Assembly: GCA_002348705.1 (NCBI GenBank)
Contig: DEAU01000010.1
Span: forward strand, 71,271 to 135,270
Reading direction: 5' to 3'
Length of the DNA stretch: 64,000 nt
DNA from: Candidatus Neomicrothrix sp. UBA2974
GTDB taxonomy: Bacteria; Actinomycetota; Acidimicrobiia; Acidimicrobiales; MedAcidi-G1
Below the pieces are notes generated by a model. It had not been told where the DNA came from. It searched no databases and was given only the letters and a program-made list of their open reading frames with translations. Position numbers and translations under genes: made by a program. Below, one piece after another: positions 42,770 through 51,702 of the stretch. How positions within the stretch are numbered: position 1 is the first letter of the stretch; each line of letters begins with the position of its first letter.

Positions 42770-43690
42770 TCAGTCTGTCGTCCGGGCCGCGCTTGGTCGA
42801 AGTCGACGGTCTTCCAGAACTTCTTTCAGGGTGTTTGTCATGTTGATGGTGGGAGTCCATCCGGTGTCGTTGTGAATGGCCCTAGGGTCACCACGAAGCT
42901 CTGGGAGGTCGACCGGACGGTGGAGGGCGGGATCGTCAACGGGGCGAATTGACCGGCCGGACAGGGAGAGGAGTACCTCAAGCACCTCGGCGATGGCTAC
43001 CGCTCGTCCAGAGCACACGTTGTAGGCGCGGCCAGCTTGACCTTTGGTAGCTAGGAGCCTGTAGGCACGCACGACGTCACGCACGTCGGTGAAGTCCCGT
43101 CTGGCCTCTAAGTTCCCGACGGCGATTGTGTCAGCGCCAGCAGATTCACAGGTAGCGATTCGAGAGGCGAGGGCAGAGCAGACTCCGCTGTCTCCTTGCC
43201 CGGGACCGAAGTGGTTGAACGAGCGGGCGCGAACCACATCCTGACTATGACCGAGATAGGCCTGTTGGGCGACTAGGTCGGCCATCGCCTTGCTAACGGC
43301 GTAGGGGGACGCTGGCCGGAACGGTGCGCTCTCGTCCAGAGGCAATTCATCTGGCTGGACAACGCCGTAAACGTCGGCACTAGTAACTGTGACCACGCGG
43401 TCGACACGGGCCAGTCTGGCAGCAGAAAGCACGTGGTGCGTCCCTTCGGCATTGACCCTCAGGGTTTCGGTGGGGGCGTTCCAGGAGCGGGCAACGTCAG
43501 CTTGGCCGGCTAAGTGGAAGACGACCTCGGGTCGAATTTCGGCTAGCAAGATGGCAAGGGCATCGAAATCGAGCAGGTTCGGACCGCCACTGGAGCGGTC
43601 GGTGGTCACTACCTCGTCACCCATTTCTAGGAGGTGTGTGACGAGGTGCCGACCTACGAAGCCGGCAGCGCCGGTTACGAGAACCTTCAA
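42770..43690 (-). CDS. rmd: GDP-4-keto-6-deoxy-D-mannose reductase
   Basis: This 306-residue extended SDR starts MKVLVTGAAGFVGRHLV and carries VVFHLAGQADVARSW, TSADVYG, SPYAVSKAMADL with the Tyr-Lys pair, and the SFNHFGPGQGDSG loop typical of Rmd. Together with gmd it makes GDP-D-rhamnose from GDP-mannose. Its only plausible start is TTG at 43690, without a clear ribosome site. TAGGAT at 43723-43728 on this strand may be the -10 box, giving a leader of roughly 25 bases. It is the first gene of the rmd-gmd-cofD-cofE operon. Confidence 0.88.
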   Translation of the reverse strand: MKVLVTGAAGFVGRHLVTHLLEMGDEVVTTDRSSGGPNLLDFDALAILLAEIRPEVVFHLAGQADVARSWNAPTETLRVNAEGTHHVLSAARLARVDRVVTVTSADVYGVVQPDELPLDESAPFRPASPYAVSKAMADLVAQQAYLGHSQDVVRARSFNHFGPGQGDSGVCSALASRIATCESAGADTIAVGNLEARRDFTDVRDVVRAYRLLATKGQAGRAYNVCSGRAVAIAEVLEVLLSLSGRSIRPVDDPALHRPVDLPELRGDPRAIHNDTGWTPTINMTNTLKEVLEDRRLRPSAARTTD

Positions 43691-43722
43691 CGCAACTGCT
43701 TTGCTGTGAGGAACATTGCATC

Positions 43723-43728
43723 ATCCTA
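43723..43728 (-). promoter_or_regulatory. Possible -10 box TAGGAT of the rmd-gmd-cofDE operon
   Basis: TAGGAT on the minus strand lies 32 bases before the TTG start of rmd, in the 119-base divergent gap. No matching -35 is evident. The other direction has TAGTCT at 43794. Confidence 0.35.
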
Positions 43729-43793
43729 CGAAACACGATCCCTTGATGTTCTTCGGAGCCGACGTTCGTCGGGGTCCTACCGGGGCCCGGAAG

Positions 43794-43799
43794 TAGTCT
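43794..43799 (+). promoter_or_regulatory. Possible -10 box TAGTCT of the large glycosyltransferase-like gene
   Basis: TAGTCT lies ten bases before the TTG start at 43810. The spacing is slightly longer than in the other near-leaderless promoters of this window. Confidence 0.35.
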
Positions 43800-43809
43800 G
43801 CGAGCCACC

Positions 43810-46800
43810 TTGGATGCCTCACCCCTCAACCCGCGCGGCCCGTCCGTTGAGCAATCCGCGTCGACAGCCGAGTCGCGACAAATTTCTGCTGTCCAGCGTT
43901 CCGATGGCATTCTTGTCCTAGCCGTTGTGGTAGCCAGAGGTGAAGCGCCCGAACTCGAGGCGGTCCTCGCTGGGCTTGTCGCCCAGGATCATCGTCGCCT
44001 TGAGGTGGTGGTGGTTTCGGTTCCCGATCAGGAAAGAGATCGGATAGAAGGCGGCGATACGCCGCCAATTTCAGCTCGGGTTGCGGCATTGCTTCCCAAT
44101 TCGGTAGTGCTTGAGGCCCCTTCCGGAATCGGACACGGAGCGTCAGTCGCCGCCGCGCTTGCTGCCCAACACCCGATTCCTGAAAACCAATTTCTCCTTC
44201 TTGTCCCGGGTGGAGTCGTCCTCGGGGATACGGCCGTCCGGAGACTTGTCGAGCGTGCCATGGAAGTGAACGCGGCAGTAGTCGGGCCCAAGGTGTTTGG
44301 GCCAGACGGCGACCTTGTGGAGACCGGTTGGCGTCTTGATCGACTCTGCTCACCTGTCCCGATTGTTGTCGACCCTGAACCCGACCAAGGTCAGCACGAC
44401 GCCGACCTGGTCCCGCTGGCAGTGGCTGGTTCGGCATGGATGGTTCGTTCAGATCTTTACGCGGATTTAGGAGGTTTGGATCCCGAGGTCGATGAGATCG
44501 ACGGTTCTTTGGAGTTCTGCCTCCGGGCCCGCCGCGCAGGAGCGACGGTTGCCGTGGTGCCCTCAGCCGTGGCTCGACGGCTGAAGGGAATAGATCAAGA
44601 CGAGGCGAAACGTTCACGGCTTCGTCTCCGACTCATGTTGACCGGCCATAGTCGAGCAGTGTCAGTCTTGGGGCCGCTATTGCTGGCGGCCAGTCTGATC
44701 GGTGTGGTCTATGGCTTGGCTGTGGGCCGGTTCCGTCATGCATGGGGCCTGCTTGCAGCGTGGCCCTGGAACTTCCGTCGTTTGGCTTCCGCAAGGCGCC
44801 TGTGGCACCGGTCCATGGCGGCAGCTACCAATCGAGTGGCAGAACCGGTGGTGGTTCCTCACCATGCCCTCCGACGGGTGGTTACCGGTCGGGATTTGCC
44901 CGCTGACAAGGAGGGTTGGGCCGCGCATCGTCGCCTCAACGGAGTTTTCAACGCCGCCTTCGGGCCAGGCGGTCTAGTGCTCCTAGCGGCTGCAGTTGTC
45001 ATCGGCTTTGGTTCGCGGACTTTACTGACTGAGGGTCCTGCCGCCGTTGGACGTCTGAGGGGGCTCTACACCGACCCCTCCGAGTTGGTGACCTCCTGGT
45101 GGTCAGGTTGGCGTACGGGTGGAACTGGAACTGGTCTCATTGGGCCTGATGGGCTGGCCGTTCTAGGCTTCTCCGCCGGCATCTGGCCTGGTTCATTCTC
45201 TTCGCTCTGGACGTTGGTAGTGGTTGGCTCGGTGGCGGCGGGCGCCCTAGGTGTTTGGCGTCTCGTCCGCCCGGTTGGAGGTGGCCGGTCGCGTGCCGTG
45301 GCTGTCCTGGTCTATCTTTCGGCTCCTCTTCCATACGAGGCCTTACGTGAAGGTGGGTTGGCGACGCTGACTGCCTACGCGGTGCTTCCCTGGGTGGTTC
45401 GGCGTTTCGTCGGTGCGCAGGGAATGGCGCCATACGGCAGTCGGGGAGGCGACCCTGGTCCAGGGGCTCGGGTACGGGACCTTTGGCCAGACGTCGTGGT
45501 TACCGGTGTCGCTCTCGCCAGCGTCGTCGCTATCGAACCGGTTTTGGTTGTTCCGATCAGCGTGATCCTGATTGGTTTGGTTGTCGGCACCCTTCTGGCG
45601 GGCCGAATGGACGGTCTTGGACGCCTAACCCTTGTGGTTGCAGGAGGTGCGGTGCTTGCGGCGGTCGTGCACCTGCCCTTCGCAGTGGATTTGTTGGAGG
45701 GCCGTGACGCGACTTCGCTCGGGGCAGGGATCCGGCCGATGGGGGAAGGCATCGGAATCCTTGATGTCTTAGGACTGGACGTGGGAGCGGATGGCCGAAC
45801 TGCAGCCTCCGCCCTATTCGTTATGCCGGCCTTGGCCCTTTTTGCCACCAGTGGCCGCCACCTTGCCGTGGTCGTGAGGGCCTGGTCCATCGTGGCCACT
45901 GCGGCCGGCCTACTGGTGGCCAGAGATCTCGGCTGGTTTGGTGGAATCGACGGTCTCCTCGCAGTGGTGGAACCAGAGGTCCTCCTGGTGGTCGTCTCTC
46001 TGGGCTTGGCATGGGCGTCCGCGGCTGGAGCGGCGAACTTGGGGGAAGCTCTGATGCGAGCCTCTTCTATCGTCGGGAAGGGGCGACTTGGACAGCTATG
46101 TCGGTCGACCATTCTGGGACTGGTGGTACTTGCACTCGGAGTGGGCGCAGCACCAGTGATGGCCAGGTCCTTTGACGGTTCGTGGGGAGCACCGCAAGTC
46201 GACCTAGTGGCATCCCTCCCGGAGATTGGCCCGCGGTCGGCGGATGGGGATCAACGCATAGGAGGCGATGCTCGAATTCTGTGGTTAGGAGACCCAAGGA
46301 TCCTTCCGGCCGTCGGACTCCCACTTGAGTCTCGGGTGAGGCAAACAGTTCCTGGCGCTTCTGGATTGGCCCTAGCCGTTACCGACGGTCGACCGGATCT
46401 GGCTGACCAGTGGGCGACAGGTTCGACTACCGGCCTTCTAGAGATTCGGGAGGCTGTTCTTCGAGCTATGGAAGGAGATCTCCATCGTCTTGGAGCAGAA
46501 GTTGGCCGGTGGGGTGTGGCCCGGGTAGTTCTAGTCGAGCGCTCGGCGCCAATTCCCGAACCGGGACTCGAACGACCGCTGTCCACTCAAGTAATCGGAG
46601 CCTTTGCTCGACAGATGGACCTCGAACGGGTACAGGCGGTAAATGGGGCGGCGACCGTCTACCGAAATACTGCGGTGGAGGCGCCCTATTCGGTCGTGCG
46701 CGACGGGAATCGTCGGCTGGTGCCCGCCTCAGTAGGCCGCATAGACCTTGGGCATCGCACGTTGGGGATCCCTGCCGATGGTGCGCTCCGGTGGATGCAC

Positions 46801-47049
46801 GGTCCGGACGACAGGTGGGTGCTGTCCGCTGATGGTCGCGACCTTCCGGTCCTTGGCTCGGGCTCGCCGAGCGGCGTAGACGGCCGACCGTCAGTGAGGG
46901 TCGCGGCAGGAACCGAAGTGGTCTTTACTCTCGACGACGACAGTCATCAAGGTCAGCGACGATTCCAGATAGTGGCAGCATTCGCCTTGTTGCTTCTAGC
47001 CAGTTGGGCGCGGACCGGACGACGGGCTCGAACAGGAGTTCAGCGTTGA
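43810..47049 (+). CDS. Large GT2-like multi-pass membrane protein
   Basis: This 1079-residue protein has an N-terminal glycosyltransferase-2-like domain (about residues 35-265), many hydrophobic helices (about residues 285-790), and a C-terminal extracytoplasmic part with a last helix near residue 1055. In related actinobacterial proteins the GT2 domain usually has an Asp-Asp nucleotide site. Here the matching place reads LLLVPGGVVLGD, so that site seems lost. The later acceptor-side EIDGSLEFCLRARRAG is kept. TTG 43810 is the only usable start. The next gene is a DUF5719-type protein, a conserved actinobacterial pairing. It likely acts in envelope polymer assembly. Confidence 0.8.
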   Translation: MDASPLNPRGPSVEQSASTAESRQISAVQRSDGILVLAVVVARGEAPELEAVLAGLVAQDHRRLEVVVVSVPDQERDRIEGGDTPPISARVAALLPNSVVLEAPSGIGHGASVAAALAAQHPIPENQFLLLVPGGVVLGDTAVRRLVERAMEVNAAVVGPKVFGPDGDLVETGWRLDRLCSPVPIVVDPEPDQGQHDADLVPLAVAGSAWMVRSDLYADLGGLDPEVDEIDGSLEFCLRARRAGATVAVVPSAVARRLKGIDQDEAKRSRLRLRLMLTGHSRAVSVLGPLLLAASLIGVVYGLAVGRFRHAWGLLAAWPWNFRRLASARRLWHRSMAAATNRVAEPVVVPHHALRRVVTGRDLPADKEGWAAHRRLNGVFNAAFGPGGLVLLAAAVVIGFGSRTLLTEGPAAVGRLRGLYTDPSELVTSWWSGWRTGGTGTGLIGPDGLAVLGFSAGIWPGSFSSLWTLVVVGSVAAGALGVWRLVRPVGGGRSRAVAVLVYLSAPLPYEALREGGLATLTAYAVLPWVVRRFVGAQGMAPYGSRGGDPGPGARVRDLWPDVVVTGVALASVVAIEPVLVVPISVILIGLVVGTLLAGRMDGLGRLTLVVAGGAVLAAVVHLPFAVDLLEGRDATSLGAGIRPMGEGIGILDVLGLDVGADGRTAASALFVMPALALFATSGRHLAVVVRAWSIVATAAGLLVARDLGWFGGIDGLLAVVEPEVLLVVVSLGLAWASAAGAANLGEALMRASSIVGKGRLGQLCRSTILGLVVLALGVGAAPVMARSFDGSWGAPQVDLVASLPEIGPRSADGDQRIGGDARILWLGDPRILPAVGLPLESRVRQTVPGASGLALAVTDGRPDLADQWATGSTTGLLEIREAVLRAMEGDLHRLGAEVGRWGVARVVLVERSAPIPEPGLERPLSTQVIGAFARQMDLERVQAVNGAATVYRNTAVEAPYSVVRDGNRRLVPASVGRIDLGHRTLGIPADGALRWMHGPDDRWVLSADGRDLPVLGSGSPSGVDGRPSVRVAAGTEVVFTLDDDSHQGQRRFQIVAAFALLLLASWARTGRRARTGVQR

Positions 47050-48509
47050 ATGTCATGCGCGGACCAGCCGTGCTGGTACTGGCTGCCCTTGTCGCCACTG
47101 CAGTTGCGATTGGGCCGAGTGGCCAGTCATCTGGTGGTTCCCGACCCGTAGCGATGGCTAACTCTGCGGTGCCCTTGGATGGGGAAGCCACGACCCTTTG
47201 GTTCTGCGCCGGGCCAACATCGGAGGTTGCTGGAATCGATCAACGACGGATTGAGGTAGTTGGACTCTCTGGGAACCCTGTCGAGGGCCGCGTCACTGTT
47301 GTAGACGACGGTCGACGAGCGATTGAGCGGGATTTCCGGATAGATGCCGGAAGACGTCTCGAGGTGGAGCCCGACCGTTTAGTGCCAGGAGCTTCTTTTG
47401 CTGCAGTGACGGTTGAGGTATCCGGAGGCGCAGCACTGGTGTTTCAGGCCGTAGAAGGACCAGACGGAACAGATCGGCGACCATGTCCGACCCGAACGGA
47501 CGTGACCTGGCTGGTGCCTTGGTCGACTACGGCAAGACCTGGGAACAGCGCTTGGTTGTTGCTCCATAATCCGTTCCGGGCCGCTGCGGTGGCAGACCTG
47601 CGGTTCGTGGGCGACATTGGACGACGAGAAACACTCGACTCCCAGGGCGTCGTGGTCCCCGGCAGGTCAGTGGTGGCCTATGACCTCACCGAGCGGATTG
47701 CCGACTCGTCAGTGGTGTCTGCGACCGTGGACGTGCGGGTCGGTCGAGTGGTGACGATGCGTCTGCAAATATCGGATGGGTCGGGTCCGAAGAGCCTGCG
47801 GGGTTTAGATCTAGCGCCGGGAGTCGCGAGAACCTCAGAAGCTTGGTTGCTTCCGGGAGTTGGGTCGACCGACGCCGCTGGCCTAATGGCTTTGTCGGTC
47901 CTAAATCCCGGAGCGAAACCCGTGGAGGTGGAGGTGGTACCACGCTTCGCCGACCCGTCCACCTTTGTTGAGCCATGGCAACTCGTGCTTCGTTCAGGTC
48001 AGCGCTACATGGTTGATCTGTCGGACGGACGCCTTGACGGACGGGGAGAGTTTGGTCTTGAGGTGCGGTCTTTGGACATGGGCTCCTTTGGAAAGGACGG
48101 AGTCGCAGCCTCCGTGGTCCGGTGGTCTGACGACGGCTCGGCTGGGCTCGATGTTCGGCCCGCCTCGGCGGTGGCAGCAAGAGGTTGGGTTATCGACCTG
48201 CCGGCGCGGTTCGGGGCGACTGACGACGTTCTTGCCGTGAGCAATCCGTCTGGAGCTGGTATCGCCACTGTAGAGGTGAAGGTATTAGCCGGTCTTCCAC
48301 CAGGGAATCTGCCGATCAAGGCGGAAGTTCCGCCTGGAGGGCAGCTCGGCGTTCCGTTAGGTGGTGGGGGACCGGTGGTCCTAGCGGTTGAGTCGACGTC
48401 GCCGGTCGTGACATCGGTCCGGTACGACAGTCCGGACGGATGGTCCGCCTTTTCGGCTGTGGCAATTGCCGGAACAACAGAGGCCTTGGTAAGGCCGGTC
48501 GCTAACTAG
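47046..48509 (+). CDS. DUF5719-type secreted or anchored protein
   Basis: This 487-residue protein has an N-terminal signal or anchor helix (about residues 5-21, GPAVLVLAALVATAVAI), then repeated beta-rich segments such as TTLWFCAGPT, TWLVPWSTT and EAWLLPGVG. This fits the DUF5719 family found beside GT2-like membrane proteins in actinobacteria. The function is unknown. TTG 47046 is preferred: it gives a four-base overlap with the upstream stop (TTGA) and stands seven bases after AGGAG. ATG 47055 is too far from that site. Its end overlaps the converging thioredoxin-like gene by four bases. Confidence 0.75.
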   Translation: MNVMRGPAVLVLAALVATAVAIGPSGQSSGGSRPVAMANSAVPLDGEATTLWFCAGPTSEVAGIDQRRIEVVGLSGNPVEGRVTVVDDGRRAIERDFRIDAGRRLEVEPDRLVPGASFAAVTVEVSGGAALVFQAVEGPDGTDRRPCPTRTDVTWLVPWSTTARPGNSAWLLLHNPFRAAAVADLRFVGDIGRRETLDSQGVVVPGRSVVAYDLTERIADSSVVSATVDVRVGRVVTMRLQISDGSGPKSLRGLDLAPGVARTSEAWLLPGVGSTDAAGLMALSVLNPGAKPVEVEVVPRFADPSTFVEPWQLVLRSGQRYMVDLSDGRLDGRGEFGLEVRSLDMGSFGKDGVAASVVRWSDDGSAGLDVRPASAVAARGWVIDLPARFGATDDVLAVSNPSGAGIATVEVKVLAGLPPGNLPIKAEVPPGGQLGVPLGGGGPVVLAVESTSPVVTSVRYDSPDGWSAFSAVAIAGTTEALVRPVAN

Positions 48510-48952
48510 TTCCCAGCACTACAGCCATCGGGCGTGGAGCCCGGTTCTCTAACCTCGGCCAATGATCCCCAGAGATGGGTGGCTCCGACAGGTCCGACAT
48601 GGTTCGCACGGACGACGCCGAGCGAATCGGCGATCATCACCATTGGTACTGCGTGGATGTCGTAGCGGTCGTGGAGGGCACGGCGCTCTCTATATTCAAC
48701 TACCTCAACTGCCACGGCGCTGCTAGCCAGGGGGGAAGCAGCATTAGCTACAGCTTCACAGGCCTTGCACGAGGCAGATGTGAACACGGCTACTAGCCAT
48801 GGCGCCTCGGGGCGGGCGAAGTCATCGCGGTCTATCTGTTCAGGAACCGTCCACCCGGTGCGGATTGGGGCGTCGGGCCGACGTTTTTGGAAGAGGTGGG
48901 CGACGGCGCCGGCCGCGGTGGCCACAGCGAGCAACAGAAGTAGGCGTTCCAT
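48506..48952 (-). CDS. Membrane-anchored thioredoxin-like protein
   Basis: This 148-residue protein begins with a hydrophobic segment (LLLLLAVATAAGAVAHLF) and continues into a thioredoxin-like fold. The active-site-like motif is SCKACE, a C-x-x-C placed after WLVAVFTSA as in thioredoxins, and the cis-proline segment is HAVPMVMI. The anchor suggests an extracytoplasmic or membrane-surface disulfide or redox role. It converges on the DUF5719 gene with overlapping stop codons. Its start is 19 bases from the end of ftsH, and both are read leftwards, so it may be transcribed behind ftsH. Confidence 0.78.
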   Translation of the reverse strand: MERLLLLLAVATAAGAVAHLFQKRRPDAPIRTGWTVPEQIDRDDFARPEAPWLVAVFTSASCKACEAVANAASPLASSAVAVEVVEYRERRALHDRYDIHAVPMVMIADSLGVVRANHVGPVGATHLWGSLAEVREPGSTPDGCSAGN

Positions 48953-48970
48953 GCCCGGGTAGTAGAGGTA

Positions 48971-50893
48971 TCAGTCTACGGTCGTCGGGTCCTCGAGCAC
49001 GGTGGAAGGTCGCTCGGTCGACGGTTCCGCAGTGTCGGTTGCCGCAGATGTCAGGCGGCTGACCTCTTCACCACTAATGGTTTCGTGCTCTAGCAGCGAT
49101 CGGGCAACGAGATCCAGAGCGTGCCGGTGGTCAGTCAAGAGCCGACGACAACGGTCCTCCTGTTGGCTGAGGATTCGCTGGACCTCTTCGTCGATCAGGT
49201 GTGCTGTCTCGTCGCTGTAGTCGCGGCTGTGCATGAGGTCGTCACCCAGGAATACCTGATTCTGGCTTCCCCAGGCCATTGGACCGATTCGCTCACTCAT
49301 GCCCCATTCGCGAACCATTCGTCGCGCCGTCTCCGTGGCCCGCATGAGATCGTCAGCAGCTCCCGTAGAGGTCACCTCGAAGACAAGGTCCTCGGCCATC
49401 CGGCCTCCAAGCATGATGACCAAACGGTCCTCGAGGTAGTCCTGTCGGTAGGTGTGTCGGTCTTCGGCCGGCAACTGCATGGTGACCCCCAGGGCCATAC
49501 CGCTGGGAATGATCGTCACCTTGTGGAGAGGATCAGCGGTGGGCAGCACTGTGGCGCACAAGGCGTGACCTGCCTCGTGGTAGGCGGTGAGCTCTTTCTC
49601 TTCCTCCGACATGGCTAGCGACTCGCGCTTTTGGCCCATGAGAGCGCGGTCCCTGGCATCTTCGAAGTGGTCGGCCCGGATGGCGTCGTCGCCATTTCTG
49701 ACGGCGATCAAGGCTGCTTCGTTGACCAAGTTGGACAGATCAGCACCACTCATGCCTGGTGTCCCACGGGCTACTACCTCTAGGTCGACGTCGTCGTGAA
49801 CCTTTTTGCCCTTCACATGCACGTCCAGGATCTGGCGGCGGTCAGCCAGTTCTGGAAGAGGCACCACAACCTGCCGGTCAAAGCGTCCTGGTCGGAGTAA
49901 GGCCGGGTCCAAGATGTCTGGACGGTTGGTGGCGGCCATCATCACAATGCCCTCGCTGCCTTCGAAGCCATCCATCTCCGAAAGCATCTGATTGAGGGTT
50001 TGTTCGCGCTCGTCGTGGCCGCCGCCTAGGCCGGCACCGCGTTTCCGTCCTACCGAGTCGACTTCGTCGATGAAGATGATGGCCTTGCCCATTTTCCGAG
50101 CTGATTCGAACAGGTCGCGTACCCGACTGGCGCCCACACCGACGAACATTTCCATGAAGTCGGAACCGGTGACCGACAGGAATGGCACCCCAGCCTCTCC
50201 GGCCACAGCGCGAGCAATGAGGGTCTTGCCCGTTCCCGGCGGGCCGACCAGTAGGACTCCTTTGGGGACCCGAGCGCCGATCTGGGCGAACTTGTCAGTA
50301 TCTCGGAGGAAGTCGACGACTTCCCGGATTTCTTGTTTAACGCCCTCGTAGCCGGCAACATCATCGAACGTCGTGCCCGGCCGCTCGGTGGTGTAGGTCT
50401 TGGCTCTTGATCGACCGATGGACATCATCCCGCTCATCTGGCCCTGGGCCCGACGGTTGATCCACCAGAAGAAGAGAATGATCAGTCCGACTGGTAGAAG
50501 CAGAGGCAGCCAGGTCTGGAAGAAATTCGGCTTCGGGGTTTCAAAGCGGACCTCGGCACCGCTGTCAGCCAGCAGGCGGCGATCGTCGACCGAGAGTTCG
50601 ATAGGGCCGGTCGTGCCGTAGGCGCCGTCAGCGGTTTTGAACTCAATCTCACCGGTCTGGTTGTCGACTAGAACCTCGCTCACCTCGCCGGCGGCAACCT
50701 GGTCAAGGAAAAGGTCGTAAGCGACCTGTTCGGGACTCTGGGAGGGAAGCAGGCCGGGTAGAAATAGAACGGCGGCTATCAGTCCCATGACCAGCCACAT
50801 ACCCCATCTGGGCCAGCCCTGATTTCTTCTGGCATCCTGGTCGCGTCGGGGCGGTGTGAAGCCATCACCACCGCTAGGGGGCTTATCCGTCAT
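48971..50893 (-). CDS. ftsH: ATP-dependent zinc metalloprotease FtsH
   Basis: This 640-residue membrane AAA+ protease has two membrane helices near residues 30-50 and 135-155 flanking an extracytoplasmic loop. The AAA domain has Walker A GPPGTGKT near residue 217 and IIFIDEVDSVGRKRG. The zinc site HEAGH lies near residue 440. It degrades membrane and short-lived proteins. ATG 50893 is chosen because the conserved cytoplasmic start follows and because TACGAT lies six bases upstream. The frame is open 70 codons further, into the divergent CPBP gene, without family similarity. The C-terminal tail is Thr/Ser/Glu-rich. Confidence 0.95.
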   Translation of the reverse strand: MTDKPPSGGDGFTPPRRDQDARRNQGWPRWGMWLVMGLIAAVLFLPGLLPSQSPEQVAYDLFLDQVAAGEVSEVLVDNQTGEIEFKTADGAYGTTGPIELSVDDRRLLADSGAEVRFETPKPNFFQTWLPLLLPVGLIILFFWWINRRAQGQMSGMMSIGRSRAKTYTTERPGTTFDDVAGYEGVKQEIREVVDFLRDTDKFAQIGARVPKGVLLVGPPGTGKTLIARAVAGEAGVPFLSVTGSDFMEMFVGVGASRVRDLFESARKMGKAIIFIDEVDSVGRKRGAGLGGGHDEREQTLNQMLSEMDGFEGSEGIVMMAATNRPDILDPALLRPGRFDRQVVVPLPELADRRQILDVHVKGKKVHDDVDLEVVARGTPGMSGADLSNLVNEAALIAVRNGDDAIRADHFEDARDRALMGQKRESLAMSEEEKELTAYHEAGHALCATVLPTADPLHKVTIIPSGMALGVTMQLPAEDRHTYRQDYLEDRLVIMLGGRMAEDLVFEVTSTGAADDLMRATETARRMVREWGMSERIGPMAWGSQNQVFLGDDLMHSRDYSDETAHLIDEEVQRILSQQEDRCRRLLTDHRHALDLVARSLLEHETISGEEVSRLTSAATDTAEPSTERPSTVLEDPTTVD

Positions 50894-50899
50894 TACCCC

Positions 50900-50905
50900 A
50901 TCGTA
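50900..50905 (-). promoter_or_regulatory. -10 box TACGAT, probable leaderless ftsH promoter
   Basis: On the minus strand TACGAT lies six bases before the ftsH ATG at 50893. It overlaps the palindrome CGTACG at 50902-50907. Confidence 0.5.
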
Positions 50906-50973
50906 CGGGGACCCCGTGATCATTAGGTTGCCGCCTCCGCTTGGGTGCCGACTGGGCAGCAGGGTTGCCTCGG

Positions 50974-50979
50974 TAGGGT
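50974..50979 (+). promoter_or_regulatory. -10 box TAGGGT, probable leaderless promoter of the CPBP gene
   Basis: TAGGGT lies seven bases before ATG 50987 and supports that start over the in-frame ATG at 50945. Confidence 0.5.
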
Positions 50980-50986
50980 TCGGTTG

Positions 50987-51700
50987 ATGGAGGGTGCCGT
51001 CGAGGGTAAGACCCGACCGTCCGTGGCTTGGGGCCTCGGCCATGTCGCTGCTGGTCTCCTTGTGGGGATGCTGGCCAGTGTGACGGCCATGGGTGTCGTC
51101 CAAGCTCTAGGGGGCTTTGACACGGCCGACGATCTAAGCCTGATAGCCGTCTCGCTGGTTCAGGGAGCCCTGTGCCTGGGTCTGGTGGGCGTGCCCGCCT
51201 GGCTAGTAGTTGGACGCGGCGTCCGCTGGTCGGACTTTGGCTGGCAGTTTCCATCTACCCGTCGGTGGCGCGATGCACTACAAGGTCTCGCAATAGGCGT
51301 CGTGGCGCAGGTCGCTGCTGTTCCTGCGATCTACCTGCCGATTCTTTTACTGAATGATGACCTTGATGTGTCCGGTCCGGCTCGCGAGTTGATTGACCGG
51401 GCGGACGGGTTTGGCGTTGCTTTACTGCTACTGATGGTGGTCGTGATGGCGCCGGTTGCAGAGGAGCTCTTCTTCCGGGGCCTCGCTTTGCGCGCATTTG
51501 AGGCTCGTATGGGCCAACGGTTGGCCCTTTTGGCATCGGCCTTGCTCTTTGGGATCACCCACCTGCAATTGCTGCAGTTGCCCGCCCTGGTGATGATCGG
51601 TCTGGTCTGTGGCTGGCTGACCCAGAAAGATGGGCGACTTGACCGGGCGGTCTGGGCCCATATGGGCTTTAACGCGGTGACTACGGCGGTACTTCTGTAG
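50987..51700 (+). CDS. CPBP (CAAX-like) intramembrane metalloprotease
   Basis: This 237-residue protein has about six to eight hydrophobic segments and the three motifs of the CPBP/Abi family: EELFFRGLALRAF (the EExxxR glutamates and arginine), GITHLQ (histidine), and a late HMGFNAV (His and Asn). These residues form the membrane-embedded metalloprotease site known from CAAX prenyl proteases. The bacterial substrate is unknown. It starts 93 bases from the divergent ftsH start and ends two bases before the next large membrane protein gene. Confidence 0.88.
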   Translation: MEGAVEGKTRPSVAWGLGHVAAGLLVGMLASVTAMGVVQALGGFDTADDLSLIAVSLVQGALCLGLVGVPAWLVVGRGVRWSDFGWQFPSTRRWRDALQGLAIGVVAQVAAVPAIYLPILLLNDDLDVSGPARELIDRADGFGVALLLLMVVVMAPVAEELFFRGLALRAFEARMGQRLALLASALLFGITHLQLLQLPALVMIGLVCGWLTQKDGRLDRAVWAHMGFNAVTTAVLL

Positions 51701-51702
51701 CC

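Noticed and set aside
45375..46112. 245-codon minus-strand frame opposite the large membrane protein
   Set aside because: Composition is dominated by Pro, Arg, Thr and Ala as expected for the complement of hydrophobic helices. No start context.
48971..51103. ftsH starting 70 codons earlier, at 51103
   Set aside because: The extension would run through the divergent CPBP gene start and its promoter. The family N-terminus and a -10 box fit ATG 50893.
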